Source: Candidatus Fermentithermobacillaceae bacterium (GTDB taxonomy: Bacteria; Bacillota; Sulfobacillia; Fermentithermobacillales; Fermentithermobacillaceae). From it: 36,715 bases of DNA. Below the pieces are notes generated by a model. The model saw only the letters and a program-made list of their open reading frames with translations. It made no database searches and was not told where the DNA came from. A program made the translations under genes and the position numbers. This document shows positions 8,414 through 15,722 of the stretch, one piece after another. The stretch lies in assembly GCA_012842425.1 (NCBI GenBank), contig DUSU01000029.1, positions 1 to 36,715 on the forward strand, read 5' to 3'. Positions within the stretch are counted from its first letter, which is position 1, and each line of letters starts with the position of its first letter.

Positions 8414-8444
8414 AGACAATACGGGATATGTGATACCATCTAAC

Positions 8445-8535
8445 CAAACGGGGAGCCGCTGTGAAGCGGCTGAGAAAGGGCTTATAGCACCTGACCCTTG
8501 GAACCTGTGGGGTAATGCCCGCGTAGGGAAATCCG
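8445..8535 (+). promoter_or_regulatory. TPP riboswitch (THI element) controlling thiT-thiN
   Basis: The conserved THI-box core is unmistakable: a GGGGAGCCGC...GCGGCTGAGA helix (about 8450-8475), then GACCCTTGGAACCTG and the pyrophosphate-sensor stretch GGGTAATGCCCGCGTAGGGAA (split here as GGGTAATGCC and GCGTAGGGAA, about 8510-8530). In known THI elements, binding of thiamine pyrophosphate stabilises this fold and shuts off downstream expression. A GC-rich hairpin follows directly. Exact P1 boundaries are estimated. Confidence 0.95.
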
Positions 8536-8544
8536 AGTCAGACA

Positions 8545-8572
8545 GCCCGCACTCCCGTGCGGGCAATTTGTT
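8545..8572 (+). terminator. Riboswitch-linked terminator hairpin
   Basis: GCCCGCAC (8545-8552) pairs exactly with GTGCGGGC (8557-8564) around a TCCC loop, followed by AATTTGTT. It lies between the riboswitch and the thiT ribosome site, the place expected for ligand-induced termination. The T-tract is weak. Confidence 0.7.
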
Positions 8573-8607
8573 GCCCTTCCCGGATCCGGAGGGAGTGTTC
8601 AGCAAGA

Positions 8608-9111
8608 ATGCGCGACAGAAATGTAAAGATCCTGGTAGAAGGCGCCATGATGGTGGCCATCACGTTCGTCCTGCACCTACTCAAGATCTACCAGGCGCCT
8701 TACGGCGGTTCGGTCACTTTGGGGAGCATGGTCCCGATCCTTCTCTTCGCCTTCCGTTACGGCGCAGGCCCCGGCATTCTGGTTGGCAGCGCTTACGGCA
8801 TACTGGACTACATCGTGAACCCGTACTTTGTGCACCCTGCCCAGGTCATCTTGGATTACCCCCTTGCCTACGGTCTCCTGGGGCTCGCGGGGTTCTTTAG
8901 GCGCAACATATACGTCGGTTCGGCAGTAGGGATCCTGGGACGTTTGGTGTCCCACTTTCTCTCGGGCGTCATATTCTTCGCAGAGTACGCAGAGGGGAAC
9001 GTATACCTGTATTCCCTCGTGTACAACGCCCAGTACCTTGTACCCGAACTCATAATCGCCTTGGTAGTACTGCGGTTTGCCTTGAGGCGGCTACTGGAAG
9101 TTAAGGTGTAA
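8608..9111 (+). CDS. thiT: ECF-type thiamine transporter S component
   Basis: Substrate-binding membrane subunit of an energy-coupling-factor vitamin transporter; it pairs with shared EcfT and EcfA/A' ATPases encoded elsewhere. The product is 167 residues with about six hydrophobic segments. Helix 1 contains AMMVA, matching the AxxxA motif by which S components contact EcfT. The segment YIVNPYFVHPAQVILDYPLA and the late YNAQYLVPELI are typical of ThiT. ATG 8608 follows GGAGGGAG (8588-8595), spacing 12; the open frame begins at 8557, inside the terminator hairpin, and is unlikely. Position behind a TPP riboswitch and in front of thiN confirms thiamine as ligand. Confidence 0.93.
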   Translation: MRDRNVKILVEGAMMVAITFVLHLLKIYQAPYGGSVTLGSMVPILLFAFRYGAGPGILVGSAYGILDYIVNPYFVHPAQVILDYPLAYGLLGLAGFFRRNIYVGSAVGILGRLVSHFLSGVIFFAEYAEGNVYLYSLVYNAQYLVPELIIALVVLRFALRRLLEVKV

Positions 9112-9139
9112 GATAAGAGCGGAGCGAGGGGGCGAAGCG

Positions 9140-9814
9140 TTGGAAGTAAGCCTAAAGGGTGAGTACGCCGCGATAGTGGGCGGCGGAGACGTTTCGCCCC
9201 GTCTTGCCTACTACCTGAAGAAAGCCTCCCTGGTTGTGGCCGCTGATTCGGGCGCGGAGTTCCTTTTTGCCCAAGGGATCAGGGTGGACGTCCTGGTTGG
9301 CGATTTTGACTCGTGCGACCCTGCCGCCCTAAAGGGCGTTACCGGCACAGGGTGCAGGGTGGTTGAACTCCCGGTCAGGAAAGACGTCACGGACACAGAA
9401 GCGGCCCTCGACTTTGTGCTCCGCGAAGGCTACCCGTCCGTCCTCATGGCCGGTTCCATGGGCGGGAAGAGGGTAGACCACGAGATCGCCAACTTCTTCC
9501 TGGTCGAACGGTTTGCCCGGCGCGGGCTGGATGTTGTCCTCATATCGCCCAGGTCCGTGCTCTGCCACGTAAGCGGCCCGGGTTACATGGGCATCGGCGA
9601 GCGGACGCTCACCGGAAAGGCAGGCGACTGGGTGTCTCTCTTCCCGGTTACCGAAAAGGTACGAGGAGTAACCATCGACGGACTAGAGTACCCGCTTCAT
9701 GATGCCGTCTTGGAGAGAGGGGCGACGCTGGGCGTGTCCAACCGGATGACCGGCGAAGAGGCCCGCGTCGCCGTAAGAGACGGCTTCTTAATGGTCGTCG
9801 TCACCAGAGAGTAG
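9140..9814 (+). CDS. thiN: Thiamine pyrophosphokinase
   Basis: Transfers pyrophosphate from ATP to thiamine, giving thiamine diphosphate in the cytosol. The 224-residue product carries the catalytic-domain motifs VVAADSGAEFL, VLVGDFDSCDP, KDVTDTEAALDFVL and MGGKRVDHEIANFFL in order, and a C-terminal thiamine-binding beta domain (WVSLFPVT, GVTIDGLEYPL, TLGVSNR). The start is TTG 9140, seven bases after AGGGGG (9127-9132). It lies 28 bases after thiT and so should share its TPP riboswitch, making a two-gene uptake-and-activation unit that the end product turns off. It converges with pdaB without an obvious terminator in the 51-base gap. Confidence 0.95.
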   Translation: MEVSLKGEYAAIVGGGDVSPRLAYYLKKASLVVAADSGAEFLFAQGIRVDVLVGDFDSCDPAALKGVTGTGCRVVELPVRKDVTDTEAALDFVLREGYPSVLMAGSMGGKRVDHEIANFFLVERFARRGLDVVLISPRSVLCHVSGPGYMGIGERTLTGKAGDWVSLFPVTEKVRGVTIDGLEYPLHDAVLERGATLGVSNRMTGEEARVAVRDGFLMVVVTRE

Positions 9815-9865
9815 ATTGTACAGGTAATGCCCGGCGGTCCTGCGAGACCCTTGCTGCTTGTCTTG

Positions 9866-10660
9866 CTACCTCGGGAGTTCCGACTCCGGCCTGCCCCGCG
9901 GGTCATCCCGGGCCGGGGTGCCGAGGCTCATGAGCTCTCCCAGCGGCATAATCTCGTATCCTGCGGTCTTTAGGTTCGCGAGGACCATAGGCAGTGCCCC
10001 GGGAGTGTCGGGAGCCGAATCAGATGCGTGGAAGAGGAGGATGGCCCCTCTGAAGGCGTACCGTGAGACCCTCTCAACGATGTAGCTTACCCCGGGCCTC
10101 TGCCAGTCCCTGCTGTCGACAGACCATATTATCGTCTCATACCCGAGTTCCCTGGCGGTGAGCACGACCAGGTCGTTGTAGTCGCCGTTGGGGGGCCTGA
10201 AGTACTTGGGGCTCACGCCGCTCACGTTTACGAGGATGTCATGGGCCGACTGGATGTTCTCGCTTATCTCCTTTTTCGAGAGATGGCTCAGGTTGTCGTG
10301 CTCCTGACCGTGGCTTGCTATCTCGTGGCCTTCATCGACTATCCGTCTCACGATATCCTTGTAGTGCTTCGCCCACGGGCCCGAGAGGAAAAACGTGGCC
10401 TTTTGGTTGTGTTCCTTGAGGACATCGAGGACCTTGTCGGGCATCTCTTCGCCCCAGGAGATGTCGAACGTAAGCGCCACCGCCTTCCGTTCGGTATCAA
10501 CGTAGAACACGGGCATTTGGATATTTTGGGCCCCGGCAGTCGTGAGGTCGTACATGTCGACTACGGGCTTCACGGCGCGAGTCTTGAGCGCGATGAAAGC
10601 TGCCGCCACCCATAGGATAACGAGCAAACAGAGCAGAACCGTCCGCTTCTTTATAATCAT
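9866..10660 (-). CDS. pdaB: Polysaccharide deacetylase, PdaB-type sporulation protein
   Basis: NodB-homology carbohydrate esterase (CE4), 264 residues, with one N-terminal membrane anchor (residues about 7-26) placing the catalytic domain outside. Motifs in order: ALTFDISWGEEMPDKVL, where the usual TFDDGP is TFDISWG as in PdaB/YbaN; ATFFLSGPWAK; HEIASHGQEHDNL (metal-binding His pair); YFRPPNGDYND; and near the end ILLFHASDS with the catalytic-region His. PdaB is needed for spore cortex maintenance in Bacillus, so this gene supports a spore-forming host. The ATG is preceded by a G-rich run (GGGGGG, 9 bases upstream). The C-terminal 20 residues are polar and not conserved. Substrate is inferred from the family only. 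Confidence 0.88.
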   Translation of the reverse strand: MIIKKRTVLLCLLVILWVAAAFIALKTRAVKPVVDMYDLTTAGAQNIQMPVFYVDTERKAVALTFDISWGEEMPDKVLDVLKEHNQKATFFLSGPWAKHYKDIVRRIVDEGHEIASHGQEHDNLSHLSKKEISENIQSAHDILVNVSGVSPKYFRPPNGDYNDLVVLTARELGYETIIWSVDSRDWQRPGVSYIVERVSRYAFRGAILLFHASDSAPDTPGALPMVLANLKTAGYEIMPLGELMSLGTPARDDPRGRPESELPR

Positions 10661-10685
10661 CCCCGGCTACCCCCCGTGACCGACG

Positions 10686-10705
10686 AAGCGGGAAAAAGCT
10701 TCGAG
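10686..10705. repeat. Short hairpin in the pdaB upstream region
   Basis: CGAAGC and GCTTCG flank GGGAAAAA, a 6-bp perfect stem. It lies between pdaB and the terminator of the neighbouring operon; role unknown. The rest of this 161-base gap (10661-10821) shows no gene. Confidence 0.35.
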
Positions 10706-10761
10706 CGTTCTTTCCGGATTCCTTCAGAAAATCATAGTCCCGTACCGGGGGTGATATGCCC

Positions 10762-10794
10762 TTAGAAAAGCAAAGACCCGGACAATGTCCGGGC
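10762..10794 (-). terminator. Intrinsic terminator of the 10.8-12.7 kb operon
   Basis: On the minus strand CCCGGAC-ATT-GTCCGGG (10777-10793) forms a perfect 7-bp stem with a three-base loop, followed by TCTTTGCTTTTCT. Stem, tight loop and T-rich tail directly after the last gene fit a rho-independent terminator. Confidence 0.85.
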
Positions 10795-10821
10795 TATGCA
10801 TTGTGGCGGCGCATCGGGGCG

Positions 10822-11730
10822 CTACTTTGAAACTTCTTCCGCACGCTTCCGGTAGATGCCGAGGCCGGGCTTGTGATAGAGCCGCTCTCTGGGTTGTTTT
10901 TTTGTCTTGGGAATGACCACCGTCTTTCCGTCCGGCGTGACGGTCACTTCCGCGTCGACGACGCCCGACCTGGAACCCGACGCAGCCCGACTCTCGTAGG
11001 GTTGGTTTTTCTCGCTCTGGGCTTGGGATGCGTTTCTGGCCTTCATTATGTCGGCCAGCACGTTTAGCGCCAGCGTGATTATCCGTGGGTCTATGCCGAG
11101 TATCTGCTGAAACGGTGACGTAGGAGACTGTCCCGTAGGTTGGGCCGTCTGGTGCGAAGAGGCGCCCTCGGCGGTCTTCCTCTCGCCGCGGCCAGTCTCC
11201 TCACCGGAGGCCTTTTCTTCGGCGGATTCGGTGTCGCCCTGGGACTCTCCGCGGCCGGGCGCTTCTGCATCGGTGCTTCCGGTTCCTGCGTCATCTTGGC
11301 TGCCCGCGCCCCGAGTGCCGGAGGGCGAAGTGGCAGGTTCAGGCGTGGAGACGGACGGTCTGGATGATGCGGCCCTCGCCATTGTAAGCGCCGACAGTGA
11401 TCCCATGAGGGTGCCGATCAAGGACGGATCGATCCCGCCTTGCCCCTGGGTCCCTCCGAGAAGCTTTCCGGCCAAAGATATGATGGACGACATGAGGTCC
11501 GGCTCTTTGGGTTTTTCCGCCGCAGGCGTTCCTGAAGCGAGTGCCAAGGAACTAAGGAGGCCCATTGACGACTGGGCGCCCTGAGTGTCGCCGTAGAAGG
11601 AGAGGACGATCCCCAGGAGGTTCAGAAGTGCCAGGATACCGGCCTTTTCCCTCAGGGCCTTCTGATCTGATTCGGGACTGGAGAAAAGCACCGACCTGGC
11701 GATCTCTGATAGGGTCTTCTCAGTGTCCAT
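10822..11730 (-). CDS. Uncharacterised protein with long low-complexity acidic middle
   Basis: 302 residues, family not recognised. Residues about 1-125 are helical and Leu/Ala-rich, with hydrophobic segments AGILALLNLLGIVLSF and MGLLSSLALASG that could be membrane-associated or packed helices. Residues about 125-210 are low complexity (Ser, Glu, Gly, Thr, Ala). A second helical segment, ILGIDPRIITLALNVLADIMK, echoes an earlier one, GGIDPSLIGTLMGSLSALTM, suggesting a duplicated element. The tail is basic (LYHKPGLGIYRKRAEE). The start overlaps the stop of the YbaB-like gene by 11 bases, so the two are translationally coupled, and an intrinsic terminator follows. It is the last gene of a four-gene operon. 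A sporulation-related role is possible but not shown. Confidence 0.75.
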   Translation of the reverse strand: MDTEKTLSEIARSVLFSSPESDQKALREKAGILALLNLLGIVLSFYGDTQGAQSSMGLLSSLALASGTPAAEKPKEPDLMSSIISLAGKLLGGTQGQGGIDPSLIGTLMGSLSALTMARAASSRPSVSTPEPATSPSGTRGAGSQDDAGTGSTDAEAPGRGESQGDTESAEEKASGEETGRGERKTAEGASSHQTAQPTGQSPTSPFQQILGIDPRIITLALNVLADIMKARNASQAQSEKNQPYESRAASGSRSGVVDAEVTVTPDGKTVVIPKTKKQPRERLYHKPGLGIYRKRAEEVSK

Positions 11731-12070
11731 TGCCTTCAGTCCGTCCGAAGAAGTTCGCGAACTCAGGGGGGACCTGGCCTCCTATGACACCGCCCAGCTC
11801 GGTCTTCAGTATCTTCCTCGCTTCTTTAATGGCGCCGTTCACTGCCTCCACGATTAGTGATTCCAGCGTTCCGAGGTCGTAGGTTTTTTCTGACAGTTTT
11901 TCCCTGTCGATGTGGATTGAACGAATGTTGAACCAAATATCCCCCGTGGCCGTGACGAGGCCTCCGCCTGATTCTCCTTGCACCAACCTGTTTCTTAGCC
12001 CCGTAAGACGCGAGCTCACTTCGGACTCGATTCTCTCCATCTGCATAAGCAGGGCAGCCAGGTTTTGCAC
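11720..12070 (-). CDS. Divergent YbaB/EbfC-like nucleoid-associated family protein
   Basis: 116 residues: an N-terminal coiled helix (MQNLAALLMQMERIESEVSS), then a strand pair with VTATGDIWFNIRSIHIDREKL and a C-terminal helix LESLIVEAVNGAIKEARKIL. This is the layout of YbaB, where a V.G.G-type hairpin is followed by VxID and a helix with AVN.A..KA. It differs from ordinary YbaB by location (no dnaX or recR nearby) and by sequence, so a paralogue with a specialised role is likely. The start is GTG 12070, eight bases after GGAGGGG. It overlaps the next gene. DNA binding is inferred from the fold only. Confidence 0.7.
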   Translation of the reverse strand: MQNLAALLMQMERIESEVSSRLTGLRNRLVQGESGGGLVTATGDIWFNIRSIHIDREKLSEKTYDLGTLESLIVEAVNGAIKEARKILKTELGGVIGGQVPPEFANFFGRTEGNGH

Positions 12071-12138
12071 TTATTTACCCCTCCAGTCCTCACTACTTCA
12101 GCATCTTATGCGTGGACTCTCGGGAGGGGTGATACGGA

Positions 12139-12420
12139 TCATCTCCCTAGGGGCATCACTTTCGGAAGTGAAACTGCCAGTTCGCGCCGCAGCCTGATGC
12201 GCTTTCCAATGGGACTTCTGCCTAGCAAGATCCGGGGGCCTCCCCTTCTCTGGAAAAGCGGCTTTGCGGTCCAGTCCTGCCACAGGCCTTGCTTTTTGGG
12301 GGAATCCCCGGCTTCAGATGATACCGTCTTTGGGTCGAACGATCCGTTGGCAGCCAGAAGGAGAATCAAGATAAGGAACAGAGAAAACGGATTTGTGGCG
12401 TCGAAACCCAGTATCTTCAC
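12139..12420 (-). CDS. Small membrane-anchored protein with basic tail
   Basis: 93 residues starting at GTG 12420, whose GTGA overlaps the stop of the upstream gene by four bases. After MKILGFDATNPF comes one hydrophobic stretch, SLFLILILLLAA, then a basic hydrophilic tail. Short proteins with an NPF-plus-LFLILILLL core occur near sporulation genes in Clostridia; this is recollection, not a search result. The tail from about residue 55 is Arg-rich and of uncertain fold. Coding is supported mainly by the translational overlap. A 68-base gap with the ribosome site of the YbaB-like gene follows. Confidence 0.6.
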   Translation of the reverse strand: MKILGFDATNPFSLFLILILLLAANGSFDPKTVSSEAGDSPKKQGLWQDWTAKPLFQRRGGPRILLGRSPIGKRIRLRRELAVSLPKVMPLGR

Positions 12421-12719
12421 TCTGTTCCCCTCCCTATGCCGCCGGTCTCTGCCATTCTCTTGGCCAGGTAGTTCTCGAACTTAGCGCCCAGCCACGTGGC
12501 GGCGAGGATGAGCGACAGCGATACCGCTGAATCAAGCCTCTCGGCCAGGAGGCTCTGTGCTTTCTCGGCCATGGTCTCGATCTCGAGGGATTCGACCATC
12601 CCGCTCGTCTGCGAAAGATCCAGGAGCGTGTCTATTAGTTTCTGGCCTCTCTCGGCCGTAAAGGGCCTAAGCGCCGCGATTAGGTCCAAGATCTCTTTGG
12701 TAACCAGCCCGCTTGACAC
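12417..12719 (-). CDS. Uncharacterised small helical protein, first gene of a four-gene operon
   Basis: 100 residues, all-helical by appearance: EILDLIAALRPFTAERGQKL and IDTLLDLSQTSGMVESLEIE, then a more hydrophobic helix AVSLSLILAATWLGAKFENYL. No family recognised. GTG 12719 is chosen because a GGGGG run (12725-12729) lies five bases upstream; ATG 12749 has no ribosome site. Its stop overlaps the start of the next gene (GTGA). It is transcribed divergently from the dipeptidase gene across about 190 bases, which hold the presumed promoter; no convincing consensus was found there. Confidence 0.7.
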   Translation of the reverse strand: MSSGLVTKEILDLIAALRPFTAERGQKLIDTLLDLSQTSGMVESLEIETMAEKAQSLLAERLDSAVSLSLILAATWLGAKFENYLAKRMAETGGIGRGTE

Positions 12720-12907
12720 TGTTACCCCCTCTTCCTTCGTCGTGATCATGACATAATATGACCTCACCCCTAAAACGTTCCGTTGCCTCTGCCTGTATGA
12801 TGATGCCTTGAGGCAAACACGAGGGATCAAAAGGTAAACTCCTTCCAGGGGGAGAAACTAGGGAGGAGACGTGCGGCCTATTACGCGGTAAGAGAGGTGT
12901 TCCTTGT

Positions 12908-13951
12908 ATGGACCTGAAGTCTGCCTTGACCCTTAACAGGAAGAAAGAGGAGACCGCAGAGGACCAAGAGCTCCTTAAGGAGCGAGCCCGCGAGATCCAT
13001 GCGGAATCCATCGTGGTTGACGGCCATATTGGCACTTTGATCGATGTGCTCACCAAGAGCCGGGAGTTCGGAGAGAAGTCGGAAAAAGGACATGTGGACC
13101 TCCCGCGCCTCAAGGACGGCGGGGTGAAATGCGTTGTCCTTAGTGCCTTCCCCTTTGACCGCTCCTATCCCATAAGAGGAGTAAGAGCCGGTTTAGAGTA
13201 CGTGGACGCGTACAGGTCGCTGGCGGCGCTGCCGGGCATGGTCCTCGCCGAAAGCGGAACGCAAGTTGAGTCCGCGGCGAAGGAAGGAAATCTGGCCGCT
13301 CTCTTGTCCTTTGAAGGCGGCGAGTTCCTGGACGGAAGTATCGAGAGCCTCCGGATGTTCCACAGGCTCGGACTCAGGCTCCTTGGGCTCACTTGGAACG
13401 AGAGAAACGCTCTGGCAGACGGCGCAGCAGAGTCCGGCACGAGGGGAGGGCTCACCCGGTTCGGGCGCCAGGTCGTCAAGGAATGCGGACATCTGGGAGT
13501 AATCGTCGATGTATCCCACATCTCCGAGGCCGGGTTTTGGGACGTGGTGGAGATGACCGAACACCCCGTCGTAGCCAGCCACTCAAATTGCCACAGGCTT
13601 TACGCTCATCCCAGGAACCTCACGGACGACCAGATCCGCGCTGTGGCCGAGACCGGGGGAGTTGTCGCGGTAAGCTTCAACCCGGATTACATGGCCGGAG
13701 ATGAGGCCGAGGTCACCATGGATACGGTGTGCGACCACATCATGCATGTACTGGAGGTAGGCGGCGAAGGGACGGCAGCCATTGGATCCGACTTCGACAG
13801 CTTCAGGGGGAGAGAGCCCAAGCCCCTAACGTCGGCTGAGCATCTCCCGCTTCTCACCGAAGCGCTCTTGAGGCGCGGCGTGTCGGGGAAAACCATCTCT
13901 TTGGTACTCGGGGGAAACTGGCTGAGAGTCATGCGCGCCGTGTTGGGATAG
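12908..13951 (+). CDS. Membrane-dipeptidase (M19) family protein with an altered metal site
   Basis: 347-residue M19 renal-dipeptidase-like protein, cytosolic (no signal peptide). Family motifs: VVDGHIGTLIDVL near residue 40, LLSFEGGEFLDG (bridging Glu), VIVDVSHISEAGFWDVV and PVVASHSNCHRL (two metal-binding His), and AIGSDFDSF (catalytic-region Asp). In the first motif the usual H-x-D pair is H40-x-G42, so one Zn ligand is missing; either a nearby Asp substitutes or activity is altered. The family cleaves dipeptides, often with D-residues. ATG 12908 follows GAGAGGTG. The gene is packed two bases ahead of the glycerate kinase fusion, suggesting one operon. Confidence 0.88.
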   Translation: MDLKSALTLNRKKEETAEDQELLKERAREIHAESIVVDGHIGTLIDVLTKSREFGEKSEKGHVDLPRLKDGGVKCVVLSAFPFDRSYPIRGVRAGLEYVDAYRSLAALPGMVLAESGTQVESAAKEGNLAALLSFEGGEFLDGSIESLRMFHRLGLRLLGLTWNERNALADGAAESGTRGGLTRFGRQVVKECGHLGVIVDVSHISEAGFWDVVEMTEHPVVASHSNCHRLYAHPRNLTDDQIRAVAETGGVVAVSFNPDYMAGDEAEVTMDTVCDHIMHVLEVGGEGTAAIGSDFDSFRGREPKPLTSAEHLPLLTEALLRRGVSGKTISLVLGGNWLRVMRAVLG

Positions 13952-13953
13952 TT

Positions 13954-15528
13954 ATGAGAATTCTAGTGGCGATGAACGCATTTAAGGGGAGCCTCTCCGC
14001 AAGGGAGGCTTCATCGATTGTGGCCGGGGGGCTCCGAAAAGGATTTCGTGAAGCCAAGGTCATCGAGATGCCGCTGGCCGACGGCGGCGACGGGACCGTC
14101 CAGGTCTTGTGCGGGGGTCCAGCAGGCGAGATTGCTGAGGTAGAGGTAACGGGCCCTCTGGGGAAGCCGGTCAAGGCAGAGGTGGGCCTCTTGGATGGAG
14201 GGAAGACGGCGGTCATCGAGAGCGCCCAGGCTTGTGGCCTTGCCCTTCTCGTCGATGGACAACGGGATGTCCGCAGGGCCCAAAGCACGGGTGTCGGCGA
14301 ACTGATGCTCTGGGCCGTCCGGCGGGGAGCCAGGCGCCTGGTAGTAGGCATCGGCGGGACGGCCATGAACGACGGAGGCATCGGAGCCGTCCAGGCCGCG
14401 GGAGGAAAGGTCCTCGACGCGGACGGGCGTCAGGTGGGGCCCGGCATTACAGGACTCCTGGACGTTTCTTCTGTCTCGCGGGGCTCAATCCCTGAGGATT
14501 TCAAGGGCGTTGAGGTCATCGCGATAACCGATGTTCGTAATCCACTGGTCGGTCCCCATGGGGCGACCCGCGTCTACGGTCCTCAGAAGGGACTGGCGAG
14601 CGACGAGATCGAGGAAGTTGACGAAGCCATGCGCCGGTACGCAGCCATTTTGGGAAGGGACTTGGGCCAGGACCCATCCGACCTGCCGGGAGCAGGTGCC
14701 GGCGGTGGGCTTGCGGCCGCAATGGCAGCGTTCTTCGGGGCGAGATTTGAAAGCGGCTCTTGCTTTGTCATGAAGGAAACCGGCTTCTTCGAAGAACTCG
14801 GCTGCGCCGACCTTGTGGTCACGGGCGAAGGTTCCATTGACTCCCAAACGGTGCAGGGCAAAGTACCGTTTGCGGTTGCGGAAGCGGCTTATTGGATGGG
14901 AGTGCCCGTCATCGCGTTGGGAGGAGGCCTTGCCAGGGACGTGCTCTCGGGCTATCCTCCGGAGTTCGCGGCCTTGTTTTCGACAACGCTCCGGCCGGAA
15001 GGACTAAGTGAGGCGATGGCGAGCGCCCGGGAAAACCTCTTCTTCGCCGCGGAGCAGATCGGCAAGGCAGGCAGGGTGTTCGCTTCGTCGCGGGCGAGGC
15101 GGCAGGACTTCGCGGTAGGAGGCATTGTCGTAAGGGAGTCCGGAAGTGGACTTGAGGTGCTCCTCATCGAGGACCGCTGGGGGATGGTCGCGCCGCCTAA
15201 GGGCCATATGGAACCGGGAGAGACTCCCGAAGAGGCGGCGACGCGCGAGGTATATGAGGAAACGGGGATCCGTGTAGCGGTCGCAGGAGATGTAGGAGAG
15301 GTCAAGTACCGCTTTTTCGCTCAAGACGGAGAGGTAGTGGAGAAAGCCGTCAGGTACTTCCTGATGACTCCGGTGGGCGGCGAGCCCAGGCCTCAAGAAG
15401 GGGAAACCCAGAGAGTCATGTGGGTGAGCGCGAGAGATCTGCCCGGAATGAGGTGTTACAGGGACACTCTCGCCATAGTCAGGCGGGGGCTCAAAGTCTT
15501 CCGCGCCGGACAGGATTCGACTTTCTGA
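13954..15528 (+). CDS. Glycerate kinase fused to a C-terminal NUDIX hydrolase domain
   Basis: 524 residues in one open frame. Residues 1 to about 375 are a type-1 glycerate kinase (GlxK/GarK, PF02595): MRILVAMNAFKGSLSAREAS, MPLADGGDGTVQVL, GIGGTAMNDGGIGAVQAAG, GAGAGGGLAAAMAAFFGA and TGEGSIDSQTVQGKVPFAVA. It phosphorylates D-glycerate with ATP, usually at the 2-hydroxyl in this family. From about residue 385 begins a NUDIX fold, FAVGGIVVRESGSGLEVLLI, with a complete Nudix box (G-x5-E-x7-REVYEETGI, near bases 15204-15270) preceded by PPKGHMEPG, resembling diadenosine-polyphosphate and MutT-type hydrolases. Each part matches the usual length of its family, so this is a true fusion and not readthrough of a short linker. 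It starts two bases after the dipeptidase stop. Confidence 0.92.
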   Translation: MRILVAMNAFKGSLSAREASSIVAGGLRKGFREAKVIEMPLADGGDGTVQVLCGGPAGEIAEVEVTGPLGKPVKAEVGLLDGGKTAVIESAQACGLALLVDGQRDVRRAQSTGVGELMLWAVRRGARRLVVGIGGTAMNDGGIGAVQAAGGKVLDADGRQVGPGITGLLDVSSVSRGSIPEDFKGVEVIAITDVRNPLVGPHGATRVYGPQKGLASDEIEEVDEAMRRYAAILGRDLGQDPSDLPGAGAGGGLAAAMAAFFGARFESGSCFVMKETGFFEELGCADLVVTGEGSIDSQTVQGKVPFAVAEAAYWMGVPVIALGGGLARDVLSGYPPEFAALFSTTLRPEGLSEAMASARENLFFAAEQIGKAGRVFASSRARRQDFAVGGIVVRESGSGLEVLLIEDRWGMVAPPKGHMEPGETPEEAATREVYEETGIRVAVAGDVGEVKYRFFAQDGEVVEKAVRYFLMTPVGGEPRPQEGETQRVMWVSARDLPGMRCYRDTLAIVRRGLKVFRAGQDSTF

Positions 15529-15559
15529 CGGGCTCTAGTCTGGTAAATTGTGGGTGAAA

Positions 15560-15610
15560 GGGACCCGGTGGCGTGCTCCGTGAGGGAAGCGCCGCGGGTC
15601 TCTGTGTGTT
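15560..15610 (+). terminator. Strong hairpin after the glycerate kinase fusion, possible terminator
   Basis: Bases 15560-15573 pair with 15590-15602 through about 13 bp with one bulged G, around a 16-base loop; TGTGTGTTT follows. The stem is strong and the T-tract is interrupted. The surrounding 185-base gap holds no convincing gene. Confidence 0.45.
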
Positions 15611-15722
15611 TGAGTATGGGTGAATGCAAGCTATATGTCTGGCCGGAGCCGGGAGTTCCCGGGGCGCTCCTCAGCGGTTACAAGATGCGCGTGCAAATAC
15701 GTAGTGAAGGAGCGTGCCGGAT

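Noticed and set aside
10661-10760. Sporulation sigma-G/F-type promoter before pdaB
   Set aside because: A GCATA and a CTATGAT-like box are present on the minus strand but the match to consensus is too poor to call.
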